A DNA stretch of 35,472 nt. It comes from Candidatus Nomurabacteria bacterium CG1_02_43_90. Its GTDB lineage: Bacteria; Patescibacteriota; Minisyncoccia; Phycocordibacterales; UBA1550. Shown here in pieces: positions 6,655 through 15,652 of the stretch. The stretch's first letter is position 1, and each line of letters starts with the position of its first letter. The position numbers and the translations under genes were made by a program. The DNA lies in contig MNVN01000018.1 in NCBI GenBank assembly GCA_001871765.1, positions 1-35,472 of the forward strand, written 5' to 3'. The notes under the pieces are model-generated. The model was not told where the DNA came from. It was given only the letters and a program-made list of their open reading frames with translations, and searched no databases.

Positions 6655-8904
6655 ATGGCAAAAGACATTCGCACAAACAAAAGAAACGGTAAGGAAACGA
6701 TTATAAAAAAAGTGACCAAAATAAAACAAGAGAATCCTGCACCTTCGTTCCGTTTTTCTTTTCTGGATGGTCTCTCTGATGAGACGCGCCATAGTGTCAT
6801 TGCAATCCTCTTTTTTGTTATTGGTATCTTTTTCTTAGCCGCGCCTTTTGGAAAAGGTGGTCTTATGGGCTCCTCTATTTATGGTGGGTTTGAATACCTT
6901 CTTGGGGTCGGGTATTTCGCACTCCCTATTCTCCTCTTCCTCCTTGGTATCTCTTTCTTTCGTGAGTCCCGTCCCAACGTTGCCATGACTGCGAGTGTTG
7001 GTGCTTTTCTTTTTCTTTTCTCTGTTCTTGGACTCGTTAATATCTTTTCTGGTGATGCTGAAGGAGGGCTTCTTGGGCAAGCGGTTTCCTATCCTCTGGT
7101 TAAACTTTTTGATACCTATGTTGCAACGCTCTTCCTTCTTTCTTTCCTCGCAATATCATTCCTTATTATGTTCAACGCCAAACCAAATTTTGGCGCACTC
7201 CTCTTTTGGCGAAAAGAGTCAGAGGAGATAGAGGAGGACGAAGATATTCAGATAAAAGAAAACGAGGACACAAAACAGAAACCCAACGACACAAAACAGG
7301 AACAACTCCTCGAAGAAGAGAAGCCTTCGAAGCTTGCACAAGTTGCAGCAAAAATAAAAGACTTACCCAAGAAAAACGAAGGGATGGGTGAAGGGATGCC
7401 TCTCAACCAAGTCATGAACACCGCGTACACCCCTCCCCCACTTTCCATACTTCAGGGTGACCGTGGTAAGCCTGGTGTCGGTGATATTAAGGCGAACGCA
7501 AACATTATCAAACGCACACTCTCGCAATACGGTATCACTGTTGAAATGGACGAGGTTTCCATCGGACCATCGGTTACTCGCTACGCGCTGAAACCTGCCG
7601 AGGGGGTAAAACTTTCTCGCATTGCCGGACTACAAAGTGAACTCTCGTATGCACTGGCGGCACACCCTATTCGTATCGAAGCACCGATCCCGGGACAGTC
7701 GCTCGTGGGTATCGAAGTACCGAACTCCACAAAAACCGTCGTTGGTCTTCGTACACTCTTTTCATCTGATGAATTCCGCGAATCACCAAAACATCTCCTC
7801 CTCGGACTTGGTCGTGGCATCTCGGGAAAACTCTATTTTGCTGACCTTGCAAAGATGCCTCATGTCCTCATTGCAGGTGCCACGGGTTCGGGAAAATCGG
7901 TAACGATTCATGCCATCGTAAACTCACTACTCTTCCGTAATGCACCCGAGAATCTTCGTTTCATTATGATCGACCCAAAGCGTGTTGAGCTGACCCTCTA
8001 CAACAAAATCCCCCACCTCCTCACCCCCGTTATTACCGATGCAAAGAAGGCAATCCTTGCACTCAAGTGGGCAGGAAAAGAAATGGATCGTCGCTACAAC
8101 GTTCTCGAGTCTCATTCGGTCCGTGATATCTCTTCGTACCACAAAAACATTCTCGAACCCGCACTCAAGAAAATGAAGACGGGATCCATTACCGACGAGG
8201 ACATGCCCGAGCGTATGCCTTACATTGTGGTCGTAATAGATGAACTCGCCGACATTATGCAAGCATTCCCCCGCGAACTCGAGAGTGCTATTGTGCGCCT
8301 TGCTCAAATGAGCCGTGCGGTGGGTATTCACCTCATCCTCTCGACTCAACGTCCTTCGGTAAATGTTATTACCGGGCTCATTAAGGCAAACATCCCTGCT
8401 CGTATTGCACTCCAAGTATCGTCACAGATTGACTCGCGTACGATTCTCGATGCTTCAGGGGCAGAAAAGCTCCTTGGTGCGGGCGATATGCTCTATATCT
8501 CGGGAGAAATGTCCAAACCAACACGTATTCAGTCGGCATACATGTCCGAAACGGAGCTCAAAGCTGTCGTAACATACCTTACGAGCCTTCCTGCTAACAA
8601 CAATCTCCCTGATCAGATAAATCTTTCCCAAGGGAGCGTGGGGACGGATCGGGACACTATTTTTAGTTCTTCGTTTGAAGAAGATGAGGAAAATGAGGAT
8701 GATGACCTCTATGAAGATGCACGTATGATTGTTATCGAGGCAGGTAAGGCTTCCACTTCCTATCTCCAGCGTCGTCTCAAGGTGGGCTATGCCCGCGCAG
8801 CACGCCTTATGGACATGCTTGAAGAACGCAGTGTTATTGGTCCTGGAGATGGCGCAAAGCCTCGCACGGTACTTGAAAAGGCAGGGACGGAGACCAACGA
8901 GTAG
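6655..8904 (+). CDS. ftsK: DNA translocase FtsK/SpoIIIE
   Basis: N-terminal TM segments, Walker A GATGSGKS, VVIDELADIM Walker B, STQRPSVNVITG, C-terminal gamma-like wHTH. Confidence 0.95.
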   Translation: MAKDIRTNKRNGKETIIKKVTKIKQENPAPSFRFSFLDGLSDETRHSVIAILFFVIGIFFLAAPFGKGGLMGSSIYGGFEYLLGVGYFALPILLFLLGISFFRESRPNVAMTASVGAFLFLFSVLGLVNIFSGDAEGGLLGQAVSYPLVKLFDTYVATLFLLSFLAISFLIMFNAKPNFGALLFWRKESEEIEEDEDIQIKENEDTKQKPNDTKQEQLLEEEKPSKLAQVAAKIKDLPKKNEGMGEGMPLNQVMNTAYTPPPLSILQGDRGKPGVGDIKANANIIKRTLSQYGITVEMDEVSIGPSVTRYALKPAEGVKLSRIAGLQSELSYALAAHPIRIEAPIPGQSLVGIEVPNSTKTVVGLRTLFSSDEFRESPKHLLLGLGRGISGKLYFADLAKMPHVLIAGATGSGKSVTIHAIVNSLLFRNAPENLRFIMIDPKRVELTLYNKIPHLLTPVITDAKKAILALKWAGKEMDRRYNVLESHSVRDISSYHKNILEPALKKMKTGSITDEDMPERMPYIVVVIDELADIMQAFPRELESAIVRLAQMSRAVGIHLILSTQRPSVNVITGLIKANIPARIALQVSSQIDSRTILDASGAEKLLGAGDMLYISGEMSKPTRIQSAYMSETELKAVVTYLTSLPANNNLPDQINLSQGSVGTDRDTIFSSSFEEDEENEDDDLYEDARMIVIEAGKASTSYLQRRLKVGYARAARLMDMLEERSVIGPGDGAKPRTVLEKAGTETNE

Positions 8905-8958
8905 TTCCCCTTCAGACAAAGAAGCCTCGCACGAGTAATTCAAAACACTATATAACCT

Positions 8959-9357
8959 ATGGATGGACGGACAATAATTAAAAGGATTCTTGTGTGGATA
9001 ACGATTGCCATTATTTTAGGGTATTCAATGTTCGCACTCTATGGGTATTTTCGTGGACCCCGTATCCTCTTTCTGAGTCCTGAGAGCGGGTTCTCGACCT
9101 CGACCCCCGTGGTTTTAGTTGAAGGGAAAGCGATTCATATTGCCACACTTACCATAAATGATGCAGAGGAACCTACGGACCTTGAGGGTAACTTCCGGAG
9201 TCGATTGCTACTCTCTGAGGGCTATAATATAATAAAGGTTGCGGCAAAAGATCACTATAATCGCACCGTAGAAAAAACAATTGAGATTACCCTCTTACCA
9301 CAAGTCGTGGCGACGAGTAGTCGACAAATGGGGACAACAACTGTAAGGAAATTTTAA
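8959..9357 (+). CDS. Single-TM protein with Glucodextranase-B/Ig-like domain
   Basis: N-terminal TM; PRILFLSPESGFSTSTPVVLVEGKAIHIATLTINDAEEPTDLEGNFRSRLLLSEGYNIIKVAAKDHYNRTVEKTIEI. Confidence 0.65.
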   Translation: MDGRTIIKRILVWITIAIILGYSMFALYGYFRGPRILFLSPESGFSTSTPVVLVEGKAIHIATLTINDAEEPTDLEGNFRSRLLLSEGYNIIKVAAKDHYNRTVEKTIEITLLPQVVATSSRQMGTTTVRKF

Positions 9358-9402
9358 ATTAACTATGTTAGGAAAAACTTTATTCATTAAGCAAAATCAA
9401 CC

Positions 9403-10434
9403 ATGGCGTTAGCAAAAAAACCGTTAAAAGATAAGAAGGAGATGGGTGCGAACATTGAAGACACCATAAAAGCAATTCAAGCGAAATTTGGTGAAGGTTC
9501 TATTATGAAATTAGGAGATAAGCCGAAGGTTGGCGTTGATGCCATCTCTACGGGCTCGATAGGGCTCGACTATGCACTCGGCGTAGGAGGTCTCCCCCGT
9601 GGCCGTATTATTGAAATCTTTGGACCGGAATCTTCAGGAAAGACGACGCTCTCTCTGCATGTTGTTGCTGAAGCACAGAAACTTGGTGGGATTTGTGCGT
9701 TTGTGGACGCAGAACACGCTATGGACCCTGATTATGCGGGAAAACTTGGGGTAAATATCAATGAACTCCTCATTTCTCAGCCAGACAATGGTGAGCAAGC
9801 GCTTGAAATTGTAGAAAGCTTGGTGCGTTCAGGAAAAATGGATGTTATCGTGGTTGATTCTGTAGCAGCCCTCACCCCCAAGGATGAAATCGAGGGGGAT
9901 ATGGGTGCACACCACGTGGGAAAACAGGCGCGCCTCATGTCCCAAGCACTCCGCAAGCTCACAGCTATTGTAGCAAACTCAAAGACTGTTGTTATTTTCA
10001 TCAACCAAATCCGTATGCAGATTGGAGTGATGTTTGGCAACCCCGAAACGACCCCTGGAGGTAAAGCGCTCAAGTTTTACACTTCAGTTCGCCTCGACAT
10101 TCGTCGTACTGCACAAATTAAAAAAGGCGAGGATGTGATTGGGGGACGCATTAAGGTAAAAGTAGTTAAGAACAAAGTTGCTGCACCATTCAAACAAGCG
10201 GAGTTTGATCTTCTCTATAATAAAGGTATTTCACAAGAAGGCGAAATCCTTGGTCTTGGTGAAAAATTTGATATTTTGCAAAAATCGGGTTCGTCGTATT
10301 CCTATGGCGAAGTGAAGATTGGTCGCGGGTATGACTCGGCAACCATCTTTCTTGCCGACAAAGAGAACAAAGCGGTACGCACTTCGCTCTTGAAAGAAAT
10401 TCGTGAGAAGCTAAAAGAGGTTGAGACTCTCTAA
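9403..10434 (+). CDS. recA: Recombinase RecA
   Basis: [59 protein letters not shown]. Confidence 0.98.
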   Translation: MALAKKPLKDKKEMGANIEDTIKAIQAKFGEGSIMKLGDKPKVGVDAISTGSIGLDYALGVGGLPRGRIIEIFGPESSGKTTLSLHVVAEAQKLGGICAFVDAEHAMDPDYAGKLGVNINELLISQPDNGEQALEIVESLVRSGKMDVIVVDSVAALTPKDEIEGDMGAHHVGKQARLMSQALRKLTAIVANSKTVVIFINQIRMQIGVMFGNPETTPGGKALKFYTSVRLDIRRTAQIKKGEDVIGGRIKVKVVKNKVAAPFKQAEFDLLYNKGISQEGEILGLGEKFDILQKSGSSYSYGEVKIGRGYDSATIFLADKENKAVRTSLLKEIREKLKEVETL

Positions 10435-10564
10435 ACAAGAGTAAACAATAAAGGTTCCCCGCGCCAAGCGGTGAGGTATTATACCTATATTAACTCCTCA
10501 GCTCGAACATATAAAAGACTACTTTTTGTATGTTGCTCGCTTTACGTCCTTAATAAAAACAATT

Positions 10565-10593
10565 CAAGGCGACTTCCTCTGGAAGTCGCCTTG
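10565..10593 (+). terminator. Terminator-like hairpin downstream of recA
   Basis: CAAGGCGACTTCC TCT GGAAGTCGCCTTG, 13-bp perfect arms. Confidence 0.7.
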
Positions 10594-10904
10594 TGTTTTG
10601 CCTTTTTATGGCTTTTTTTGTTTTTTGGGCGGTCGACGGACCGCGCCTAAAACATGTCGGTCTGCGACTTCGTTAAATGCTTCGACACAGTAGACGGCCG
10701 AATCCTTTATGACAGGCAACCGACGCATCCTGCGATGGCTACGTAGAACAAAATGTCATACAAAATCATTCCTCCCAGGAATGTCATGCTTATGTTTTCC
10801 ATTTTCCTCGCCCTCCTTTGGGGTTATTGACACAAAAAATTAAAAGGAACTATTCTTTTTCTTTTTCATACCTACTCTCGTAAATACGAGTATTAGTATG
10901 AAAG

Positions 10905-10936
10905 TTGAATTAAGTAGTTTACTTTACTTAATTCAA
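10905..10936 (+). promoter_or_regulatory. Hairpin in the efp upstream/leader region
   Basis: TTGAATTAAGTA GTTTACTT TACTTAATTCAA, 12-bp perfect arms; possible promoter TTGACA near 10829 with an 18-nt spacer to TATTCT. Confidence 0.45.
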
Positions 10937-10987
10937 GGTGTCAACCCACTTGGCTTTTTCTAAAAAAGCGAGTAGAATATGAGGATT

Positions 10988-11563
10988 ATGGCAATAATAG
11001 ATTATAATGAAATTAAACCAGGGAAATGTATTGTTTTAAAAGGTGAGCCTTATGAGGTTCTGTCTTCGCATGTTGCACAAAAGCAGAAGCGTCGCCCAAC
11101 CAACCAGACCAAACTTAAGCACCTTATCACAGGCCGTGTTGTCGAAGAAACTTTTCAACAATCAGACCGCGGAGTGGAGGCAGATATTGAGACAAAGGAA
11201 ATCAAATATCTTTATTCTGGAAAAGGTGAATCGTGGTTCTGCTCGGTAAAAGACCCTTCAGACCGTTTTTCTTTAAAAACAGAGGTACTTGATGGTAAAG
11301 AAGGGTTCCTTAAGGCGAATACCCTCGTTACAGCGATGCTCTTTGACGATAACGTCATTAGTGTTCGCCTTCCTATTAAAGTTGAGCTCCTCGTAAAAGA
11401 AGCTCCTCCTGCAGTTCGCGGAAACACCGTATCTGGTGGTTCAAATACTGTTACTCTCGAAACAGGCGCAACTGTGAACGTGCCAATGTTCATTCACGAA
11501 GGCGACCTCATTCGCATCAACACCGAGACAGGTACCTACGCAGAGCGCGTAGACAAAAAATAG
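10988..11563 (+). CDS. efp: Elongation factor P
   Basis: MAIIDYNEIKPGKCIVLKGEPYEVLSSHV...VELLVKEAPPAVRGNTVSGGSNTVTLETGATVNVPMFIHEGDLIRINTETGTYAERV; start moved to ATG at 10988, preceded by GAGG. Confidence 0.93.
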   Translation: MAIIDYNEIKPGKCIVLKGEPYEVLSSHVAQKQKRRPTNQTKLKHLITGRVVEETFQQSDRGVEADIETKEIKYLYSGKGESWFCSVKDPSDRFSLKTEVLDGKEGFLKANTLVTAMLFDDNVISVRLPIKVELLVKEAPPAVRGNTVSGGSNTVTLETGATVNVPMFIHEGDLIRINTETGTYAERVDKK

Positions 11564-11567
11564 CAAA

Positions 11568-11604
11568 ACAAAAAAACACAACCTTTTGGTTGTGTGTTTT
11601 TTTG
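11568..11604. terminator. Bidirectional terminator between convergent efp and rpsR
   Basis: A-tract CACAACC TTTT GGTTGTG ... T-tract. Confidence 0.8.
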
Positions 11605-11611
11605 TTGTTAA

Positions 11612-11824
11612 CTATTTCGCTACAAAAGGAAGTAGGGACATAAAGCGGGCGCGCTTTACTGCAGAAGCAAATTGACGCTGGTGCTTTGCACACATACCGG
11701 TACGTTTGCCTGCAATCATACGCGCGTGCGGATTGAGGAATTTCTTCAAAAGATCCACATCTTTATAGTCGATGAGCTTCACATTATTTGCCGAAAAATA
11801 GCATTGATTGTTTGTTTTTTTCAT
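11612..11824 (-). CDS. rpsR: 30S ribosomal protein bS18
   Basis: CYFSANNVKLIDYKDVDLLKKFLNPHARMIAGKRTGMCAKHQRQFASAVKRARFMSLLPF. Confidence 0.95.
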   Translation of the reverse strand: MKKTNNQCYFSANNVKLIDYKDVDLLKKFLNPHARMIAGKRTGMCAKHQRQFASAVKRARFMSLLPFVAK

Positions 11825-11867
11825 GATTAATTTAAAGGAGTGGAGCGACTATTAAAATCATTACCCG

Positions 11868-11926
11868 GTTAAATGCGATTTTTCAAATCGCGATTTCAAA
11901 TTTGCATAAATTTGAAATCATTTAAC
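11868..11926 (-). promoter_or_regulatory. Perfect three-way-junction structure in the ssb-rpsR intergenic region (putative rpsR leader)
   Basis: Closing stem GTTAAAT 11868-11874 / ATTTAAC 11920-11926; hairpin GCGATTT-TTC-AAATCGC 11875-11891; hairpin GATTTCAAATTT-GCAT-AAATTTGAAATC 11892-11919; no unpaired junction bases. Confidence 0.6.
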
Positions 11927-11965
11927 TAAGCAAATAATCTAATGTCGCTATGCTCGTTATCTTAT

Positions 11966-12418
11966 TTAGAACGGAATATCATCCGGGTTAATATCTTCTT
12001 CTGGATATTCAATCGTAGCAAGGGCTTCTGGTGCTTCCTGAGGTGCTGATGCGCCCTTTGGTGAAGTAGGTGCTGATGACGGCGCTCCCCCTGTAGAACG
12101 AGGGCCGAATTGCATCGTGTCAGCAACAATTTCCATGCGGTATTTTTTGCCCGTTGCGTCGTCCCAACTCCTTGTTTGCATACGCCCTTCGATAAATACT
12201 CCTGATCCTTTTTTGAGATACTGCGCAGCGAGTTCTGCAAGTTTGGAAAAAAGTACGATATTGTGATAATCAACACTTTCCTGTTTTACTCCACTCTTGT
12301 CCTTCCATACGCGATTCGTTGCGAGACTAAAACTTGCAACTTGTTGTCCTGAAGGAAGCGCGCGCATTTCTGGGTCACGCGTTAAATTTCCATAAACGAT
12401 TGCTTTGTTGATGTACAT
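11966..12418 (-). CDS. ssb: Single-stranded DNA-binding protein
   Basis: MYINKAIVYGNLTRDPEMRALPSGQQVASFSLATN...acidic tail ending DINPDDIPF. Confidence 0.95.
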   Translation of the reverse strand: MYINKAIVYGNLTRDPEMRALPSGQQVASFSLATNRVWKDKSGVKQESVDYHNIVLFSKLAELAAQYLKKGSGVFIEGRMQTRSWDDATGKKYRMEIVADTMQFGPRSTGGAPSSAPTSPKGASAPQEAPEALATIEYPEEDINPDDIPF

Positions 12419-12457
12419 TCCGTTAGAAGTTTTAACTGATAAATTATTACTACCCTC

Positions 12458-12949
12458 TTATGCTACCAATTTTTCAATAGCTTTGTCTATCTCATCACCC
12501 TCTGGCGCTTTTTCAATAACTTCTTCAATATTTTCTTCAATTATTTCTTCTGTAACAAGTTCTTCTTGTCCTTTTACTTTCACGGAAGCAAATTTCTTTG
12601 CAATGAAGGTATCTTCGCGAAGAGTTTTTACCACGAGGTAGCGGAGGACATTATTGTCCTTCTTGAGTCCTTCCTCAAGCTCTGCGATTCCTTTTGGTTC
12701 TGCTTCAAACTTAATCCACCCGAAGTAAGCTTCGTCAAAACGCTTATTCTTGTGTTCGACTGTTTTTACAATCTGATAGGCGAGGTCGATAAATACAGGT
12801 AATTCCTCGGCAATAATGTCCTTGGAAATCCGTTCAATCATACCACGCACGGCTCCCGACGCTGCAGGGATTTGCTCCTCGGCAAGCGTTGGAATAAGAT
12901 GGTAGCCAAGCTCATAAATACGTGGCTCCGTGTGTTCTTGATGATCCAT
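12458..12949 (-). CDS. rpsF: 30S ribosomal protein bS6 with acidic C-terminal extension
   Basis: YELGYHLIPTL...FDEAYFGWIKFEAEPKGIAELEEGLKKDNNVLRYLVVK; rpsF-ssb-rpsR gene order. Confidence 0.85.
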   Translation of the reverse strand: MDHQEHTEPRIYELGYHLIPTLAEEQIPAASGAVRGMIERISKDIIAEELPVFIDLAYQIVKTVEHKNKRFDEAYFGWIKFEAEPKGIAELEEGLKKDNNVLRYLVVKTLREDTFIAKKFASVKVKGQEELVTEEIIEENIEEVIEKAPEGDEIDKAIEKLVA

Positions 12950-12961
12950 ATTTTAATTGCG

Positions 12962-13116
12962 AACCTAGTTTTAAAATAGTTACTACTGCGTTTGGCAAAA
13001 TCCTACTACAAACCTTCGTAATACTCGTCATTGTGCCTCGGCACATTTCCTCCCATTTCTCGGTTTTCGCTACGAATTTTGCAAAAGTCGCTACGCAATT
13101 ATTTTAAAACCAAGTT
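12962..13116 (-). promoter_or_regulatory. Large imperfect inverted repeat in the rpsF upstream region (putative structured leader)
   Basis: AACCTAGTTTTAAAATAGTT (12962-12981) vs reverse complement of AATTATTTTAAAACCAAGTT (13097-13116); inner similarity around GGCAAAATCCTACTAC vs TGCAAAATTCGTAGC; central GTGCC..GGCAC hairpin. Confidence 0.5.
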
Positions 13117-13189
13117 CTGTAGGGTTTCCCCCGTTAACCTGATAACTTTCGTATAGTAGCAGAGCGAGGGTCAAAAGTCAAAAATCAGC

Positions 13190-14020
13190 TTACACGTTTA
13201 CCCCAAATACCCGCATTGCATTCTGTACCATCGCCACGCGAACCGTTTCAAAATCCTCGCTACGGATTTCGGCTATTTTCTTTACCACCTCTTCTACAAG
13301 AATAGGTTCATTGCGTTTACCACGATAGGGCACTGGCGCCACGTAAGGACAGTCAGTTTCGGACATTATTTTGTCGAGGGGTGCAAGACGGACGACCTCG
13401 TCGTACTCATGTGAAAAAGTAATCACCCCCGTAAACGAAATCGTAAAATCGAGGGAAAAATATTTCCGCGCTATATCAATTGTTTGTGAAAAAAAATGCA
13501 CATTGCCTCGCAATTTTTCGCCAAATTCTTTTTTCTTTTCAAGAAGTATCGCCAATACGTCACGGTGTGCGTCCGCAACTACCTTATCATTATCGCGAAC
13601 ATGAAGCATGAGAGGGAGATTGTGTGCGACCGCAAAATCAATCTGTTGTTCAAAAAGTGCGCGTTGCCGAACTTTCTCTTTCTGAATATCGGGAACATCG
13701 ACAAGGCGAGAATAATCAATCCCGCACTCACCTACTGCCACGACTCCTTTCCCTTCGAGAAGGTCCTCAAAAAATTGCTCTCGAAAAAGTGCATCTCGGT
13801 CATCGATAGGGTGCACACCAATAGCAGAAAAAATACCATCGTCGATAAAAGATGCCATCATTGCAGAATCTTGAGAACTCTTATAATCCGTCCCTACCAT
13901 AATGCCAAAAACTCCGCGCTCCCGCATTCGTGCAAGTACCTGTGTGCGGTCATCGTCAAACTGAGTATCGTTGACGTGTGTGTGAATATCAAAAAATTGA
14001 GGAAGAGTGGGTTCAGTCAT
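13190..14020 (-). CDS. tatD: TatD family metal-dependent hydrolase
   Basis: FFDIHTHVND, IGVHPID, VAVGECGIDYSR, PLMLHVRD, HFFSQTIDIARKY, SETDCPYVAPVPYRGKRNEP; start at MTEP. Confidence 0.92.
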   Translation of the reverse strand: MTEPTLPQFFDIHTHVNDTQFDDDRTQVLARMRERGVFGIMVGTDYKSSQDSAMMASFIDDGIFSAIGVHPIDDRDALFREQFFEDLLEGKGVVAVGECGIDYSRLVDVPDIQKEKVRQRALFEQQIDFAVAHNLPLMLHVRDNDKVVADAHRDVLAILLEKKKEFGEKLRGNVHFFSQTIDIARKYFSLDFTISFTGVITFSHEYDEVVRLAPLDKIMSETDCPYVAPVPYRGKRNEPILVEEVVKKIAEIRSEDFETVRVAMVQNAMRVFGVNV

Positions 14021-14074
14021 TCGTTCATAATAACCCTCCGTAGAAAAAATACAAAATCTATTTTGAAAGCACAC

Positions 14075-15640
14075 TTATTTTCTCATAAACAAAGGTTCAG
14101 ACGGTACGTTGGAAGAAAAAGTTATGTCCCCTTCTTTTCCTACCTTCGCCCCCAAAAGTTCTGAAATCTTTTCTGCAGTTTCTGGCATCATCGGCGCAAG
14201 CATGGTACTTATTTCTCGTAATCCATACAAAAGACCCCACAAAACTTTTTCTGTTGCTTCTTTGTCTGTCTTAATAAGTTTAAATGGCTCGTAATCAGTA
14301 ACAAACTGATCAAGGTGCCCTACAAGCTCCCAAATAGCATCTGCAGCCTTATTTACTTCATATGCCGTCATATGAACATGATAGCGAGGAAGAATGTCAC
14401 TCGTTATTAAGTACGGAAGGGTTAACCCCGGCAAATCACCAAGCGCTTCGACTTCTTGAATACGCGTGCGAAGAGGTGGAACACTCGTAGTATCCCCTTT
14501 CACTTCACCCTCAAAGTATTGTTCCGCCATTTTTAACGTTCTTGAGACCAAGTTCCCCAAACCATTTGCAAGGTTCGCATTGTAGACTTCTTTGAATTTT
14601 TCACGGGTGAGATCCCAATCCTCACCAGTCGAAACCTCCCGTGCAAGATAGTATCGTAAAGAGTCAAGTCCATATTCAGAAATGAATTCTCCAGGACTTA
14701 GTACGTTCCCTATAGTTTTTGACATTTTTTTACCGCCTGAAGTCACGAAACCATGAACTAAAAGCTCTTGCGGAAGGGGGAGTTTTGCAGAAAGGAGGAA
14801 CGCCGGCCACAAAAGTGCATGGAAACGTAGAATATCTTTCCCGAGAACCTGTACATTTGCTGGCCAAAACTTCTTAAAGTTCTCATCATCTTTCCTTCCA
14901 TATCCCAATGCAGTTATATAGTTCGAAAGCGCATCACACCAAACATACATAAGCTGATTTGGTTCATTAGGCACGGGAATACCCCAAGGAATTGCGCGTT
15001 CAGGACGAGAAATACTCACATCGTTTAAAACACCGCCCTCCTCCCCTGCTTCAATGAGGGCAATCACTTCATTAACTTTTGATTTTGGGGTAATTTTTAA
15101 TTCCCCACTTTCGAGAAGTCTTTTAATCTCGGGTGCATATTTTGAAAGCTTAAAAAAATAATTCTCCTCCTCTATTTTTTCGGGAACAGAATCATGGTTC
15201 ACGCATTTCCCCTCAACGAGTTCTTTCTCGGTAATAAATGCCTCGCACCCAACACAATAAAGTCCTTTGTAAATACCCTTATAAATATCTCCTGCTTCTT
15301 CGAGCGCATGCCAAAGTTTTGTAACTCCCTGCCAATGGTGCTCTTTGTCAGAAGTTCGGATAAAGAGATCGTTCGAGACGTTAAGCTCTTTGATGAGTTC
15401 CTGCATTTTTGCAACGTTCGCATTCACGAAGGCTTGTGGACCCATATCCTGCTTTTGTGCCGCACGCACAATCTTATCACCATGCTCATCTGAACCCGTA
15501 AGAAAAAAAGTCTCATCTCCAATTCCGCGATGATAGCGTGCCAAAATATCTGACAAAATTAACGTATACGTGTGCCCTAAATGAAGCTCGGCATTCGCGT
15601 AAAATATTGGCGTCGTAATATAAAATTTTTTTGTATCCAT
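14075..15640 (-). CDS. metG: Methionyl-tRNA synthetase
   Basis: TTPIFYANAELHLGHTYT, TGSDEHGDK, YVWCDALSNYITALGYG, KMSKTIGNVLSP. Confidence 0.97.
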   Translation of the reverse strand: MDTKKFYITTPIFYANAELHLGHTYTLILSDILARYHRGIGDETFFLTGSDEHGDKIVRAAQKQDMGPQAFVNANVAKMQELIKELNVSNDLFIRTSDKEHHWQGVTKLWHALEEAGDIYKGIYKGLYCVGCEAFITEKELVEGKCVNHDSVPEKIEEENYFFKLSKYAPEIKRLLESGELKITPKSKVNEVIALIEAGEEGGVLNDVSISRPERAIPWGIPVPNEPNQLMYVWCDALSNYITALGYGRKDDENFKKFWPANVQVLGKDILRFHALLWPAFLLSAKLPLPQELLVHGFVTSGGKKMSKTIGNVLSPGEFISEYGLDSLRYYLAREVSTGEDWDLTREKFKEVYNANLANGLGNLVSRTLKMAEQYFEGEVKGDTTSVPPLRTRIQEVEALGDLPGLTLPYLITSDILPRYHVHMTAYEVNKAADAIWELVGHLDQFVTDYEPFKLIKTDKEATEKVLWGLLYGLREISTMLAPMMPETAEKISELLGAKVGKEGDITFSSNVPSEPLFMRK

Positions 15641-15652
15641 AAAAAGAGAGTC

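Noticed and set aside
7927-8943. Two 162-aa minus-strand ORFs
   Set aside because: Antisense to the conserved FtsK motor and gamma domains.
13496-14164. 222-aa plus-strand ORF
   Set aside because: Antisense to tatD and the end of metG; composition (Lys/Arg/Cys/His-rich, no motif) is typical of shadow ORFs.
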